Positions 1-5,469 of a stretch of DNA of 5,469 bases are shown piece by piece; positions within the stretch are counted from its first letter, which is position 1, and every line of letters begins with the position of its first letter. The notes beneath the pieces were generated by a model. It worked only from the letters and a program-made list of their open reading frames with translations, was not told the origin of the DNA and did no database searches. Made by a program: the position numbers and the translations under genes. The stretch comes from DASRHD01 sp035499715. GTDB lineage: Bacteria > Verrucomicrobiota > Verrucomicrobiia > Opitutales > Opitutaceae. The stretch is taken from assembly GCA_035499715.1 (NCBI GenBank), contig DATJYF010000109.1, positions 1-5,469 on the forward strand, in the 5' to 3' direction.

Positions 1-1027
1 GCATCAGGCCGCTGCAAAGCATGATGGTATTGGCCGCCAGCACCACCAGCGCCGGCGCGGCCCCCGCGTAAGCCGGCCCGTAAAGAAATTTCACTCCCCA
101 CGGACCGAAAAGCAGCGCGCCCACCGCCGTCAGCCACCCCAATGCCGAGAGCAGATCGAAGCCGGCCTGCAACCGGGCCTGAAAAGCATCTTCGCCTTGC
201 GTTCGTGCCGCCGCCAGACCCGGAAACAAGCTCGTCCCGAATGCGCCGGCCACGAAAACGGCAATATCGACCAGCCGCGCCGCCGCGAAATAGACGCCGG
301 CCGCGGCGGTGCCCAGCCACGCCTTGACCACAAACTGGTCGAGGCGCAGCACCCCCGCCACCACCACCGTCGAGACGGCCAGCGGCGCGCCGCGGCGCAG
401 CAGATGGCGTGCGATCCCCGCATCCCATCGCCAGGGCGCGGCCCGGTTTGGACTGTCGCGATAGGACAGCCAGAGCGCGGTGGCAAAAAGCAGGCTATCG
501 AGCGCCTGCGCCGCCGCGAACCAAAACAAAGGCGCGCCCGCCATGATCAGTGCCAGGCGCGTGCCGGCGCCAAAAAGCAAGGTGATGAAACGCGCCCGGG
601 CCGTGCGCCACGACTCCAGATGCCGTTGAAACCACAGGTCGACCACTTCTGCCGCCTGGGCGACGAGCATGAGGCTGACCGCCGCTATGAGCGGCGCGCT
701 CGTGCGCAGCGCCGGGATCAGAAAAGCCGCGGCGGTGAGCCCGCCCGCCGTCAGTGTCCCCGCGCCCAGCCGCAGCCGCAGCGCCGTGCCCAGCAGCGCG
801 CCGGCTTCCGCCGGTCGTTGCACCATCTCGCCCACAATCAAGCCGTCGAGTCCCAAGTTGGCGGAGCCGGCGAAAAGCGTGCAGAGAATGATGGCAAAAT
901 TCAACTGGCCGAAGCCCGCCGGCTGAAGATAGCGGGCCACCAGTCCGAGGACGAGGGCGAGGACGACCATCCGCAGCCCGCGTTCCGCCAGCAGCCAGAA
1001 CGTGTTGTGAATGGGAGGGGAGGGCAC
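1..1027 (-). CDS. Wzx-like polysaccharide flippase, partial (C-terminus beyond left edge)
   Basis: This is an inner-membrane transporter of the MOP superfamily (Wzx/RfbX-type polysaccharide biosynthesis protein). By family it flips undecaprenyl-linked sugar units from cytoplasm to periplasm. One frame is open for 342 codons up to the left edge, so roughly the last 80-100 residues of a typical ~430-residue flippase are missing. The N-terminus reads NTFWLLAERGLRMVVLALVL, a typical first helix with charged residues, followed by RYLQPAGFGQLNFA. Further hydrophobic helices follow, then LRLDQFVV around residue 227 (D230) and FLYGPAYAG around residue 314, both characteristic of the family. The chosen start is GTG at 1025-1027; another in-frame GTG at 1061-1063 would add 12 residues. 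Neither has a clear ribosome binding site and no ATG lies nearby. It is divergent from the GT4 gene. The family call is firm; the substrate is unknown. Confidence 0.9.
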   Translation of the reverse strand, partial: MPSPPIHNTFWLLAERGLRMVVLALVLGLVARYLQPAGFGQLNFAIILCTLFAGSANLGLDGLIVGEMVQRPAEAGALLGTALRLRLGAGTLTAGGLTAAAFLIPALRTSAPLIAAVSLMLVAQAAEVVDLWFQRHLESWRTARARFITLLFGAGTRLALIMAGAPLFWFAAAQALDSLLFATALWLSYRDSPNRAAPWRWDAGIARHLLRRGAPLAVSTVVVAGVLRLDQFVVKAWLGTAAAGVYFAAARLVDIAVFVAGAFGTSLFPGLAAARTQGEDAFQARLQAGFDLLSALGWLTAVGALLFGPWGVKFLYGPAYAGAAPALVVLAANTIMLCSGLM

Positions 1028-1152
1028 GCGGGGAGGTAACCACAGACCCTTGTGGCTCGGCACGCTGAAAATTTCGGCGACGCGGACTGGTTTTGCAGGT
1101 TGTAGAATAAAAATTCCTTTTTCGCCTCACGCGTGCCACGCTGCCACCTGCC
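1028..1152. promoter_or_regulatory. Divergent intergenic region with AT-rich tract, candidate promoter(s)
   Basis: This 125-bp gap separates the starts of the divergent flippase and GT4 genes. Most of it is GC-rich, but 1100-1122 is AT-rich and holds TAGAATA (1103-1109). That reads as a -10-like hexamer TAGAAT on the plus strand and TATTCT on the minus strand. I see no convincing -35 box at normal spacing on either strand. Promoters for both genes should lie here because of the gene orientation, but the exact elements are inferred. No operator-like palindrome stands out. Confidence 0.35.
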
Positions 1153-2250
1153 ATGCGCCAGCCGACCGTGCTTCATTTTCTTGGCTACGACCAGGATGCC
1201 GGCGGCGTGCTCACGGCCATCCGACTGCTGGCGGCGCAGGGCGGAGTCCGGCATGCCGTCGTGGTCAACCGTGGATTCCGCTGGCGGCGCGTTCCCCGGC
1301 TGGCGGCCCTGCGCGGTCCGCGCGTGGTCTGCGAGACGATTTCGCTGGGCAATTTCTTGCGCTGTCTTCCGGCCACGGTGAGGTTGCTGCCGGCGGTGGA
1401 GCGGGGTCGGGCAATGGTGCACGGGCAGTCGCGCGCCGGCTTGCTCGTGGCCTTGTGGCTCTGGCTGCTCGGCCAGGATGCGGTGGTAACCCAGCCGCAT
1501 TCCTACGGCCGACAGCGGTGGTTTTACCGGTGGGCCGCGCTGTGTCTGGGCGAACATTGGGTCTGGCTCAGCCCGGCAATGAAGAAATATTACGGTGTTG
1601 GCGGTTCCGGCTGGGACGGTTGCATTCCAGAGCCGCTGCCGCCCGTCGCGAAGTTACCTCGGCGCTTGCCGGATGAGCGAATCGTTCTGGCCGGCGCGGG
1701 CAACATCGTCCGCTGGAAGGGCTGGCATCTCGTCCCGCAGGCGTTGGCCCGGCTCCCTTCCGCGGTGCGGGCCCGTCTTGTTTTCCGGCACGCGGGCGAG
1801 GCCGACGACTCGAGGGAGTCGCGCGCCTATGCCGATGAACTGCGGGGCTTGACCGTCGAGCTCGGCCTGAATGACTGCGTGAAGTGGTGCGGCTGGCGCG
1901 CGAACATGGCGGAATTCTGGGCCGACGCCGATGTCGCGGTCGTCGTTTCGGTCAACGAACCGATGGCGCTGGCCGGACTGGAGGCGCTCGCCGCCGGCCG
2001 GCCGCTGATCGTGGCGGACAGTGGCGGCCTCGGTGACATCGTCACGCCGGGCCGCAATGCGCTTGTCTTTCGGACCGGTGACGCGGCGTCGCTGGCTGCG
2101 GTGTTGCAGGAACTGGTGGAAACGGATTTTTTGTCACGGGCGGAAGCAGGCGGGCTGTTGCCGGCGCGCGTGCGCGCACCCGAAGTCGCAGCGGCCTGGC
2201 GTTCGATCTACCTCAGCGTCCTGGGGCGAACCGGCGAGGGAGGCATATGA
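1153..2250 (+). CDS. Glycosyltransferase family 4 (GT-B fold)
   Basis: This is a probably cytoplasmic or membrane-associated, retaining glycosyltransferase of 365 residues, a normal length for GT4. It would transfer a sugar from a nucleotide-sugar donor to a growing lipid-linked saccharide; donor and acceptor cannot be told from sequence. The N-terminal Rossmann half begins TVLHFLGYDQDAGGVLTAIR (residues 5-24), with the usual glycine-containing loop, and has HGQSRAGLL at 90-98. The C-terminal donor-binding half opens with LAGAGNIVRWKGW (179-191), where the lysine is in the usual phosphate-contacting position. It carries the EX7E motif E269-P-M-A-L-A-G-L-E277, followed by GRPLIVADSGGLGDIV. The ATG at 1153 is the only usable start; no Shine-Dalgarno sequence precedes it. 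It is the first gene of a two-gene unit, with one base before the GT2 start. The fold and family are secure. Confidence 0.92.
   Translation: MRQPTVLHFLGYDQDAGGVLTAIRLLAAQGGVRHAVVVNRGFRWRRVPRLAALRGPRVVCETISLGNFLRCLPATVRLLPAVERGRAMVHGQSRAGLLVALWLWLLGQDAVVTQPHSYGRQRWFYRWAALCLGEHWVWLSPAMKKYYGVGGSGWDGCIPEPLPPVAKLPRRLPDERIVLAGAGNIVRWKGWHLVPQALARLPSAVRARLVFRHAGEADDSRESRAYADELRGLTVELGLNDCVKWCGWRANMAEFWADADVAVVVSVNEPMALAGLEALAAGRPLIVADSGGLGDIVTPGRNALVFRTGDAASLAAVLQELVETDFLSRAEAGGLLPARVRAPEVAAAWRSIYLSVLGRTGEGGI
2236..2243 (+). promoter_or_regulatory. Strong Shine-Dalgarno for the GT2 gene
   Basis: GAGGGAGG lies inside the last codons of the GT4 gene, 8 bases before the ATG at 2252. It decides the GT2 start, because the same frame is open far upstream (an in-frame ATG at 2021 lies within the GT4 gene). 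It is the only clear ribosome binding site in the window, and with the one-base gap to the GT4 stop it suggests translational coupling. Confidence 0.8.
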
Positions 2251-2251
2251 A

Positions 2252-3208
2252 ATGACGCCGCGCGTGCTGGTTGTGATCGCGACTTTTCGCCGGCCGGAGA
2301 GGCTCGGCCGGGCGCTCCTGTCGCTGCACGGGCAGGGGCCGGCGCTGGGCGGCGCGGTGGTGGTCAACAATTCCCGCGATGCCGAGACGGCGCGGGTCGC
2401 GGCCGAGGCACCGATTGCGGTCCGACTCGTGACGCCGGAGCGGAACCTCGGCACCGGCGGCGGTGTGGCGCGGGGCTTGCAGGCCGCGCTGGAGGATGCC
2501 GCGGCGACGCACGCCTGGATCATGGACGACGACGCGGACGCCATGCCCGGCGCGCTCGAGGCCATGCTCGCCGCGGTGCTGCCGGTCGGGGCCGCGGCGG
2601 TCACGCCGCTCATAACGGATGAAAGCGGCGCAGTCCGGTGGTTTCCGGGACCGCTCCCGCAGCCGGCGTGGGATGTCATCCGGAGCGGAGTGACACCCGC
2701 GGAATTTCGCGCGCGCTGCGGCGGAGCGCCCCTGCGCTGGAGCTGGTCGCCGTGGCCGAGCCTGCTCGTGACGCGCGAGGCCGTCGCGGCGGCGGGCGTG
2801 CCGCGCGCGGATTTCTGGTTTCAGTCATCAGATCTTGAATACACGCTGCGTTTGTCGCGATTCTTCACCTGTGTGCTGGCACCGGCGGCGGTGTGCCGGC
2901 ACTTGCCGCCACCGGAGCAGCCGGAGCAGCGGCGGATGAAGGATCTCTGGACCTTGCAGAACAACGCCTTTCTCGGCACGCGGTTGCGGCATGGCCGGCG
3001 GATATTGCGGCATCTGCCGGGCAATCATTACCGCTATTGGCGCAATCACGGCCGTTCGTTAGCTGCTTTGGGCCAGTCTTGGGCTGGGTTTTGGCGCGGC
3101 GCCGCGCTCGGCCGACTGGCGGGCGAGGAGGATTATTATGTTTTCCTCAAGTCGTTTTCCAGCCAAGAACCGAGCGCCCCCCAAGCGTCCTCAACCGAAA
3201 CGGCCTGA
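2252..3208 (+). CDS. Glycosyltransferase family 2 (GT-A fold), galactofuranosyl/rhamnosyltransferase-like
   Basis: This is an inverting GT2 enzyme of 318 residues, expected at the cytoplasmic face of the inner membrane. It opens with the classic strand VVIATFRRPE (residues 7-16), followed by VVVNNS (36-41) and RNLGTGGGVARGL (64-76). The metal-binding DXD motif appears as MDDDAD (91-96, D92-D94). A downstream DLEYTLRL (194-201) matches the position of the catalytic acidic region in GlfT- and rhamnosyltransferase-like GT2 proteins, and H217 follows. The GHYRYWRN-like segment near 258-265 (GNHYRYWRN) resembles the aromatic/basic C-terminal part of that subgroup. The start is fixed by the ribosome binding site 8 bases upstream. 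The last ~24 residues, rich in Ser, Gln, Pro and Thr, overlap the end of the GT9 gene on the other strand and look like a non-conserved tail. Family is secure; the sugar (galactofuranose or rhamnose by resemblance) is a guess. Confidence 0.9.
   Translation: MTPRVLVVIATFRRPERLGRALLSLHGQGPALGGAVVVNNSRDAETARVAAEAPIAVRLVTPERNLGTGGGVARGLQAALEDAAATHAWIMDDDADAMPGALEAMLAAVLPVGAAAVTPLITDESGAVRWFPGPLPQPAWDVIRSGVTPAEFRARCGGAPLRWSWSPWPSLLVTREAVAAAGVPRADFWFQSSDLEYTLRLSRFFTCVLAPAAVCRHLPPPEQPEQRRMKDLWTLQNNAFLGTRLRHGRRILRHLPGNHYRYWRNHGRSLAALGQSWAGFWRGAALGRLAGEEDYYVFLKSFSSQEPSAPQASSTETA
3136..3208. other. Tail-to-tail overlap of the GT2 and GT9 genes
   Basis: Both genes read through these 73 bases on opposite strands: GT2 residues ~295-318 and GT9 residues 291-314. 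The GT9 side follows directly on its last cluster cysteine and looks like an ordinary family C-terminus (helix VEDAWGALGSWLE). The GT2 side ends in a low-complexity tail. No terminator hairpin was found between the two genes, so their transcripts should overlap at the 3' ends. Confidence 0.85.
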
Positions 3209-4080
3209 ATGCAGTGGGGCACGGCAAAGCGACAGTAATCCCGGCATGGCTTATAAGGACAGGATGCGCCCTCGATCCAAGCAGACTGCGAATGGCGAGG
3301 CGCGAAATATTGCGGAAGGGACGGCCCGAAAATGGTGAAAGTTGGCATACCGAGCAATGCCGCGAGATGGCCGGGGCCGGAGTCATTGCCGATGAAGCGG
3401 TCGGCGCCGGCGAGGATGGACAGCAGCACCTCCAGGTCGCGGAGCGAATCATCAAGCAGGGTCACGTCCCAGCCGGCCGCGCGCAGCCGGCCGGCGATTC
3501 CCTCGAACCGTTCGCGCGGCCACCGACGCGCCGGCTGGCCCGCGCCGGTGTGGATCACCATGCGCCGGCCGTCGGCTTTAGCCCCGGGCTCCGGCATGGG
3601 CAGGCTCCAGCCGAGCGCATGGGCCAGACCGGCCCAGTGCTCCGCGCGATGCGGACGCGCGGGGCGCGGCAACGGCTGCGTAAGCAGCAGGTGCGAACCG
3701 GCGCGGGGAAAACCGAGCCGTCGCCGCGCCCCGGCCAGGGTGAGCAGCGCGTGGTCGCGCGGATCCAGCCGCGCGGAGACGCCGAGATCAAAACGGCGCC
3801 GGCGCAGTTCGCGCCGCACGCGGGCAAGTTCGCGCCATGGCCAGCGATGCAGGCGGTATTTGTCCCGGAAGGCCGTCCACGGCGCGGTGAACGGCACGAG
3901 TTCGACCCCCGGCGCGAAGCGGGCCAGCAGCGGCGCCGCATGCGGCTTGGCCAGGAGCGTCACGCGCGCCTGCGCCGCCGCGACGCGCAGGAACGGCACG
4001 GCGAGGGCGAGGTCGCCCAGGCCCCAGAGTTCCAAGACGAGGAGGCGCGGCGGAGCGGAGGCTTGCGAAGATTTTGCCAA
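3136..4080 (-). CDS. Glycosyltransferase family 9 (heptosyltransferase-like)
   Basis: This 314-residue GT-B enzyme belongs to the ADP-heptose:LPS heptosyltransferase family and is expected in the cytoplasm or at the inner membrane. The N-terminal domain starts RLLVLELWGLGDLALAVPFL (residues 12-31); D23 in GLGD sits where the catalytic Asp of WaaC-type enzymes lies. The C-terminal domain has VIHTGAG (175-181), RRWPRERF (185-192) and the donor-binding signature GNDSGPGHLAALLG (231-244), then FGPS. Four cysteines (274, 279, 283, 290) form a cluster just before the C-terminus. The start is a TTG at 4078-4080: an in-frame TGA lies seven codons upstream and no ATG or GTG fits. No ribosome binding site is visible. 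It is convergent with and overlaps the GT2 gene by 73 bp, and is divergent from the exosortase gene. In this setting it may act on exopolysaccharide rather than LPS core; the true donor is unknown. Confidence 0.9.
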   Translation of the reverse strand: MAKSSQASAPPRLLVLELWGLGDLALAVPFLRVAAAQARVTLLAKPHAAPLLARFAPGVELVPFTAPWTAFRDKYRLHRWPWRELARVRRELRRRRFDLGVSARLDPRDHALLTLAGARRRLGFPRAGSHLLLTQPLPRPARPHRAEHWAGLAHALGWSLPMPEPGAKADGRRMVIHTGAGQPARRWPRERFEGIAGRLRAAGWDVTLLDDSLRDLEVLLSILAGADRFIGNDSGPGHLAALLGMPTFTIFGPSLPQYFAPRHSQSAWIEGASCPYKPCRDYCRFAVPHCIQAVSVEDAWGALGSWLENDLRKT

Positions 4081-4110
4081 GCGGCCGGAGTTAAGTTCTC
4101 AATCCCCGTC
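4081..4110. promoter_or_regulatory. 30-bp divergent gap between GT9 and exosortase starts
   Basis: Only 30 bases separate the TTG of GT9 from the ATG of the exosortase. I see no Shine-Dalgarno sequence at proper spacing on either side (the GGAG at 4087-4090 is 20 bases from the ATG) and no convincing -10/-35 pair. Promoters for the two genes would have to lie in this gap, giving very short leaders, or inside the neighbouring coding region. This is inferred from the layout. Confidence 0.25.
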
Positions 4111-5469
4111 ATGACAAGCAGCCCGCAGCCCGGCGTTGCGCTGCCGCCACATGCCCGTGCCGGCTGGCTGCCGGCGCTCGCCTGCGCGCTGGCGGGCGCA
4201 GCCGTGTTCCAGTTTTTCGGCAACAGCACGCGCGGCTACATCGACACGGCGTCGCTGTTTTACTGGTGGGGTTTCCAGTGGGTGAACCCGTCCTCGGAGA
4301 CGCAACACGGCTGGCTCATCCTCGGGTTGAGCGCATGGCTGTTCTGGCGGAATCTGCATCCGAACAAGGGTCGAGATGTCGAGGGTTCGATCGGCGAACC
4401 ACCGACCAATCCGGGTTTCTCGTCCTTACGGCTTCTCGACTCCTCGGCCCCCGCATTGGCCGCCATGCTCGGTGCGCTGGCGCTCCACGCGGCGGGCTAC
4501 GCCGTGCAGCAGGCACGGGTGAGCATCGCGGCGTTGCTGCTTTTCACCTGGGGCGTGCTGCGGCTGGCGGGCGGGCGACAGTGGGGCAGGGCGGCGGCGT
4601 TTCCACTGGCCTTCCTGCTTTTCGCCGTGCCGGTGAATTTCTTGGACACGGTGGGATTCTATCTGCGGCTGTGGGTCAGCGAGGCGAGCGCGGCGCTGGC
4701 GCACGCCGCGGGCATCGGCGTGGTGCGCAACGGCACGCAGCTCTTTGCCTCGGACGGACGCTACAATTACGACGTGGCTGCGGCCTGCTCGGGCGTGCGC
4801 TCGCTCATGGCCATGCTGGCGTTGTCGCTGCTCGCGGGCTATTTGAACTTGCGCGCATGGTGGCGGCGGGGCGCGGTGCTGGCGCTGGCCCTGCCGGCGG
4901 TTTTGATCGGCAACATCGCGCGCATCGCAGCCATCATTTTCGCGGCGCAGATTGGCGGACAGGCGTGGGGCAACCGGGCGCATGCGGTCATGGATTACGG
5001 CATTTTCGCCGTCGTCCTTTGCCTCGTGCTCGCCGCGGTGGCGCTGCTGCGGAGGTTCGACCGGGGAAAAACTGCGTCTTGCCCGCCGGTCGACCCAACG
5101 CCGGATTCCTCCGGCGCGCGGTGCGCGGCCTGGATCGCCGCGATCGTTGTCGTCGCAGCTGCGGCCGGCGTGGCCGGGGCCGCACGGCGGCTCGATGCGC
5201 TGCCGCCGGCGGAGTCCGTCGGGCTGCGTTTGGCCGCCGACGGCGTGAATCCCGCCGAGCTGCCCTCGTTTCTCGGCACCAAATGGATGGGCGAGGGTAC
5301 GCCGGTGACACCGGTCGAGCGAACCATCCTGCCGCCGGACACGGGATTTTCGCGCAAGCTTTATGTGCGGCTGGACGATCGGCGCCGGCAGGTGTTCGTT
5401 TCCCTCGTTTTGAGCGGACGCGACCGCACCTCGATCCACCGGCCCGAGCTCTGCCTCATTGGGCAGGGC
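4111..5469 (+). CDS. Exosortase with fused EpsI-like C-terminal domain, partial (runs off right edge)
   Basis: This is a polytopic inner-membrane cysteine transpeptidase/protease of the exosortase/archaeosortase family. By family it cleaves C-terminal sorting signals (PEP-CTERM type) during export in exopolysaccharide-producing bacteria. The frame is open for 453 codons without a stop. Residues 1-17 are polar, then come multiple membrane helices; HGWLILGLSAWLFW (66-79) matches the early conserved HG motif. The catalytic triad is visible: C226 in AACSGVRSL, R271 in GNIARIAAI, H291 in NRAHAVMDYG. After the core, another hydrophobic helix (~338-357) leads to a periplasmic EpsI-like domain: LPSFLGTKWMGE, then VERTILPPDTGFSRKLY, then SIHRPELCL (H443, C448). 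The window ends right after that motif. The start is the only ATG upstream of the first helix. The loop at residues ~87-111 is encoded by an unusual lower-GC, repeat-bearing segment. I cannot assign an exosortase subtype. Confidence 0.93.
   Translation, partial: MTSSPQPGVALPPHARAGWLPALACALAGAAVFQFFGNSTRGYIDTASLFYWWGFQWVNPSSETQHGWLILGLSAWLFWRNLHPNKGRDVEGSIGEPPTNPGFSSLRLLDSSAPALAAMLGALALHAAGYAVQQARVSIAALLLFTWGVLRLAGGRQWGRAAAFPLAFLLFAVPVNFLDTVGFYLRLWVSEASAALAHAAGIGVVRNGTQLFASDGRYNYDVAAACSGVRSLMAMLALSLLAGYLNLRAWWRRGAVLALALPAVLIGNIARIAAIIFAAQIGGQAWGNRAHAVMDYGIFAVVLCLVLAAVALLRRFDRGKTASCPPVDPTPDSSGARCAAWIAAIVVVAAAAGVAGAARRLDALPPAESVGLRLAADGVNPAELPSFLGTKWMGEGTPVTPVERTILPPDTGFSRKLYVRLDDRRRQVFVSLVLSGRDRTSIHRPELCLIGQG
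4368..4443. repeat. Candidate small palindromic repeat element inside the exosortase gene
   Basis: A stretch of about 76 bases with internal symmetry. GTCGAG occurs twice as a direct repeat (4370-4375, 4378-4383), and its complement CTCGAC lies at 4435-4440, so the outer ends can pair (GGGTCGAG against CTCGACTCC with one bulge). Inside is a perfect 6-bp hairpin, GGTTCG (4384-4389) and CGAACC (4395-4400), with a 5-base loop. TTCTCG also occurs twice near the right end. By hand count about 59% of 4366-4446 is G or C, visibly lower than its surroundings. It is in frame and encodes a polar loop between two membrane helices. Being a mobile or dispersed repeat is inference; no second copy is in this window. 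Confidence 0.4.

Noticed and set aside
197..1039. Plus-strand open frame of 280 codons
   Set aside because: It lies opposite the flippase and encodes a low-complexity product rich in Arg, Gln, Ala and Pro with no family features. The minus-strand frame gives a coherent membrane protein.
495..1154. Minus-strand open frame of 219 codons across the flippase start
   Set aside because: It is an out-of-frame reading of the flippase gene with a Gly/Ala/Arg-rich product and no recognisable motif.
2247..2255. ATGAAATGA mini-frame (Met-Lys-stop) at the GT4/GT2 junction
   Set aside because: It is too close to the ribosome binding site (3 bases) and is explained by the chance overlap of the GT4 stop and GT2 start.
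2674..2695. Imperfect palindrome TGTCA...TGACA resembling dispersed repeats
   Set aside because: Only the 5-bp ends pair, and the stretch encodes ordinary GT2 sequence (DVIRSGVT). Composition matches the flanks, so chance is the better explanation.
3070..3094. CCAG/CTGG hairpin followed by GTTTT as a terminator
   Set aside because: The stem is only 4 bp, the T run is short, and it lies well inside the GT2 coding region upstream of its stop.
3332..4114. Plus-strand open frame of 260 codons opposite GT9
   Set aside because: The product is Ser/Arg/Ala-rich without motifs, while the minus strand carries intact GT9 signatures throughout.
4426..5439. Minus-strand open frame of 337 codons opposite the exosortase
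   Set aside because: It is a compositional shadow (Arg, Gln and His rich). The plus strand has the exosortase triad and membrane helices.

Overview
The window is GC-rich, densely coding DNA from a Gram-negative-type bacterium. It carries part of an exopolysaccharide / exosortase locus. The lineage is inferred, not proven. High GC, few Shine-Dalgarno sequences, a cluster of mixed-strand glycosyltransferases and an exosortase with a fused EpsI-like domain together suggest a Verrucomicrobiota (Opitutaceae-like) genome. A GC-rich proteobacterium with an EPS/PEP-CTERM locus is the main alternative.

Layout from left to right: (1) 1-1027, minus strand, the N-terminal ~342 residues of a Wzx-like polysaccharide flippase, which runs off the left edge. 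(2) 1028-1152, a divergent intergenic region with a short AT-rich tract, the only plausible promoter region of any length. (3) 1153-2250 and 2252-3208, plus strand, a GT4 (GT-B fold) and a GT2 (GT-A fold) glycosyltransferase. They are separated by one base and probably translationally coupled. (4) 3136-4080, minus strand, a GT9 (heptosyltransferase-like) glycosyltransferase, whose 3' end overlaps the GT2 gene tail-to-tail by 73 bp. (5) 4081-4110, a 30-bp divergent gap. (6) 4111 to the right edge, plus strand, an exosortase with all three expected catalytic residues, continuing into an EpsI-like C-terminal domain that is cut by the window end.

As a unit, the three glycosyltransferases would add sugars to a lipid-linked repeat unit on the cytoplasmic face of the inner membrane. 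The flippase would move that unit to the periplasm. The exosortase would process proteins with a short C-terminal sorting tail (PEP-CTERM-like) for export to or attachment at the exopolysaccharide-bearing surface. No sorting substrate, polymerase or chain-length regulator is visible here.

The main oddities are a lower-GC, repeat-rich, in-frame segment in an exosortase loop (about 4368-4443), the 73-bp antisense overlap of the GT2 and GT9 genes, a TTG start for GT9, and a cysteine cluster near the GT9 C-terminus. I found no RNA gene, CRISPR array, insertion sequence or convincing terminator, and no clearly new system beyond the exosortase/EPS theme.
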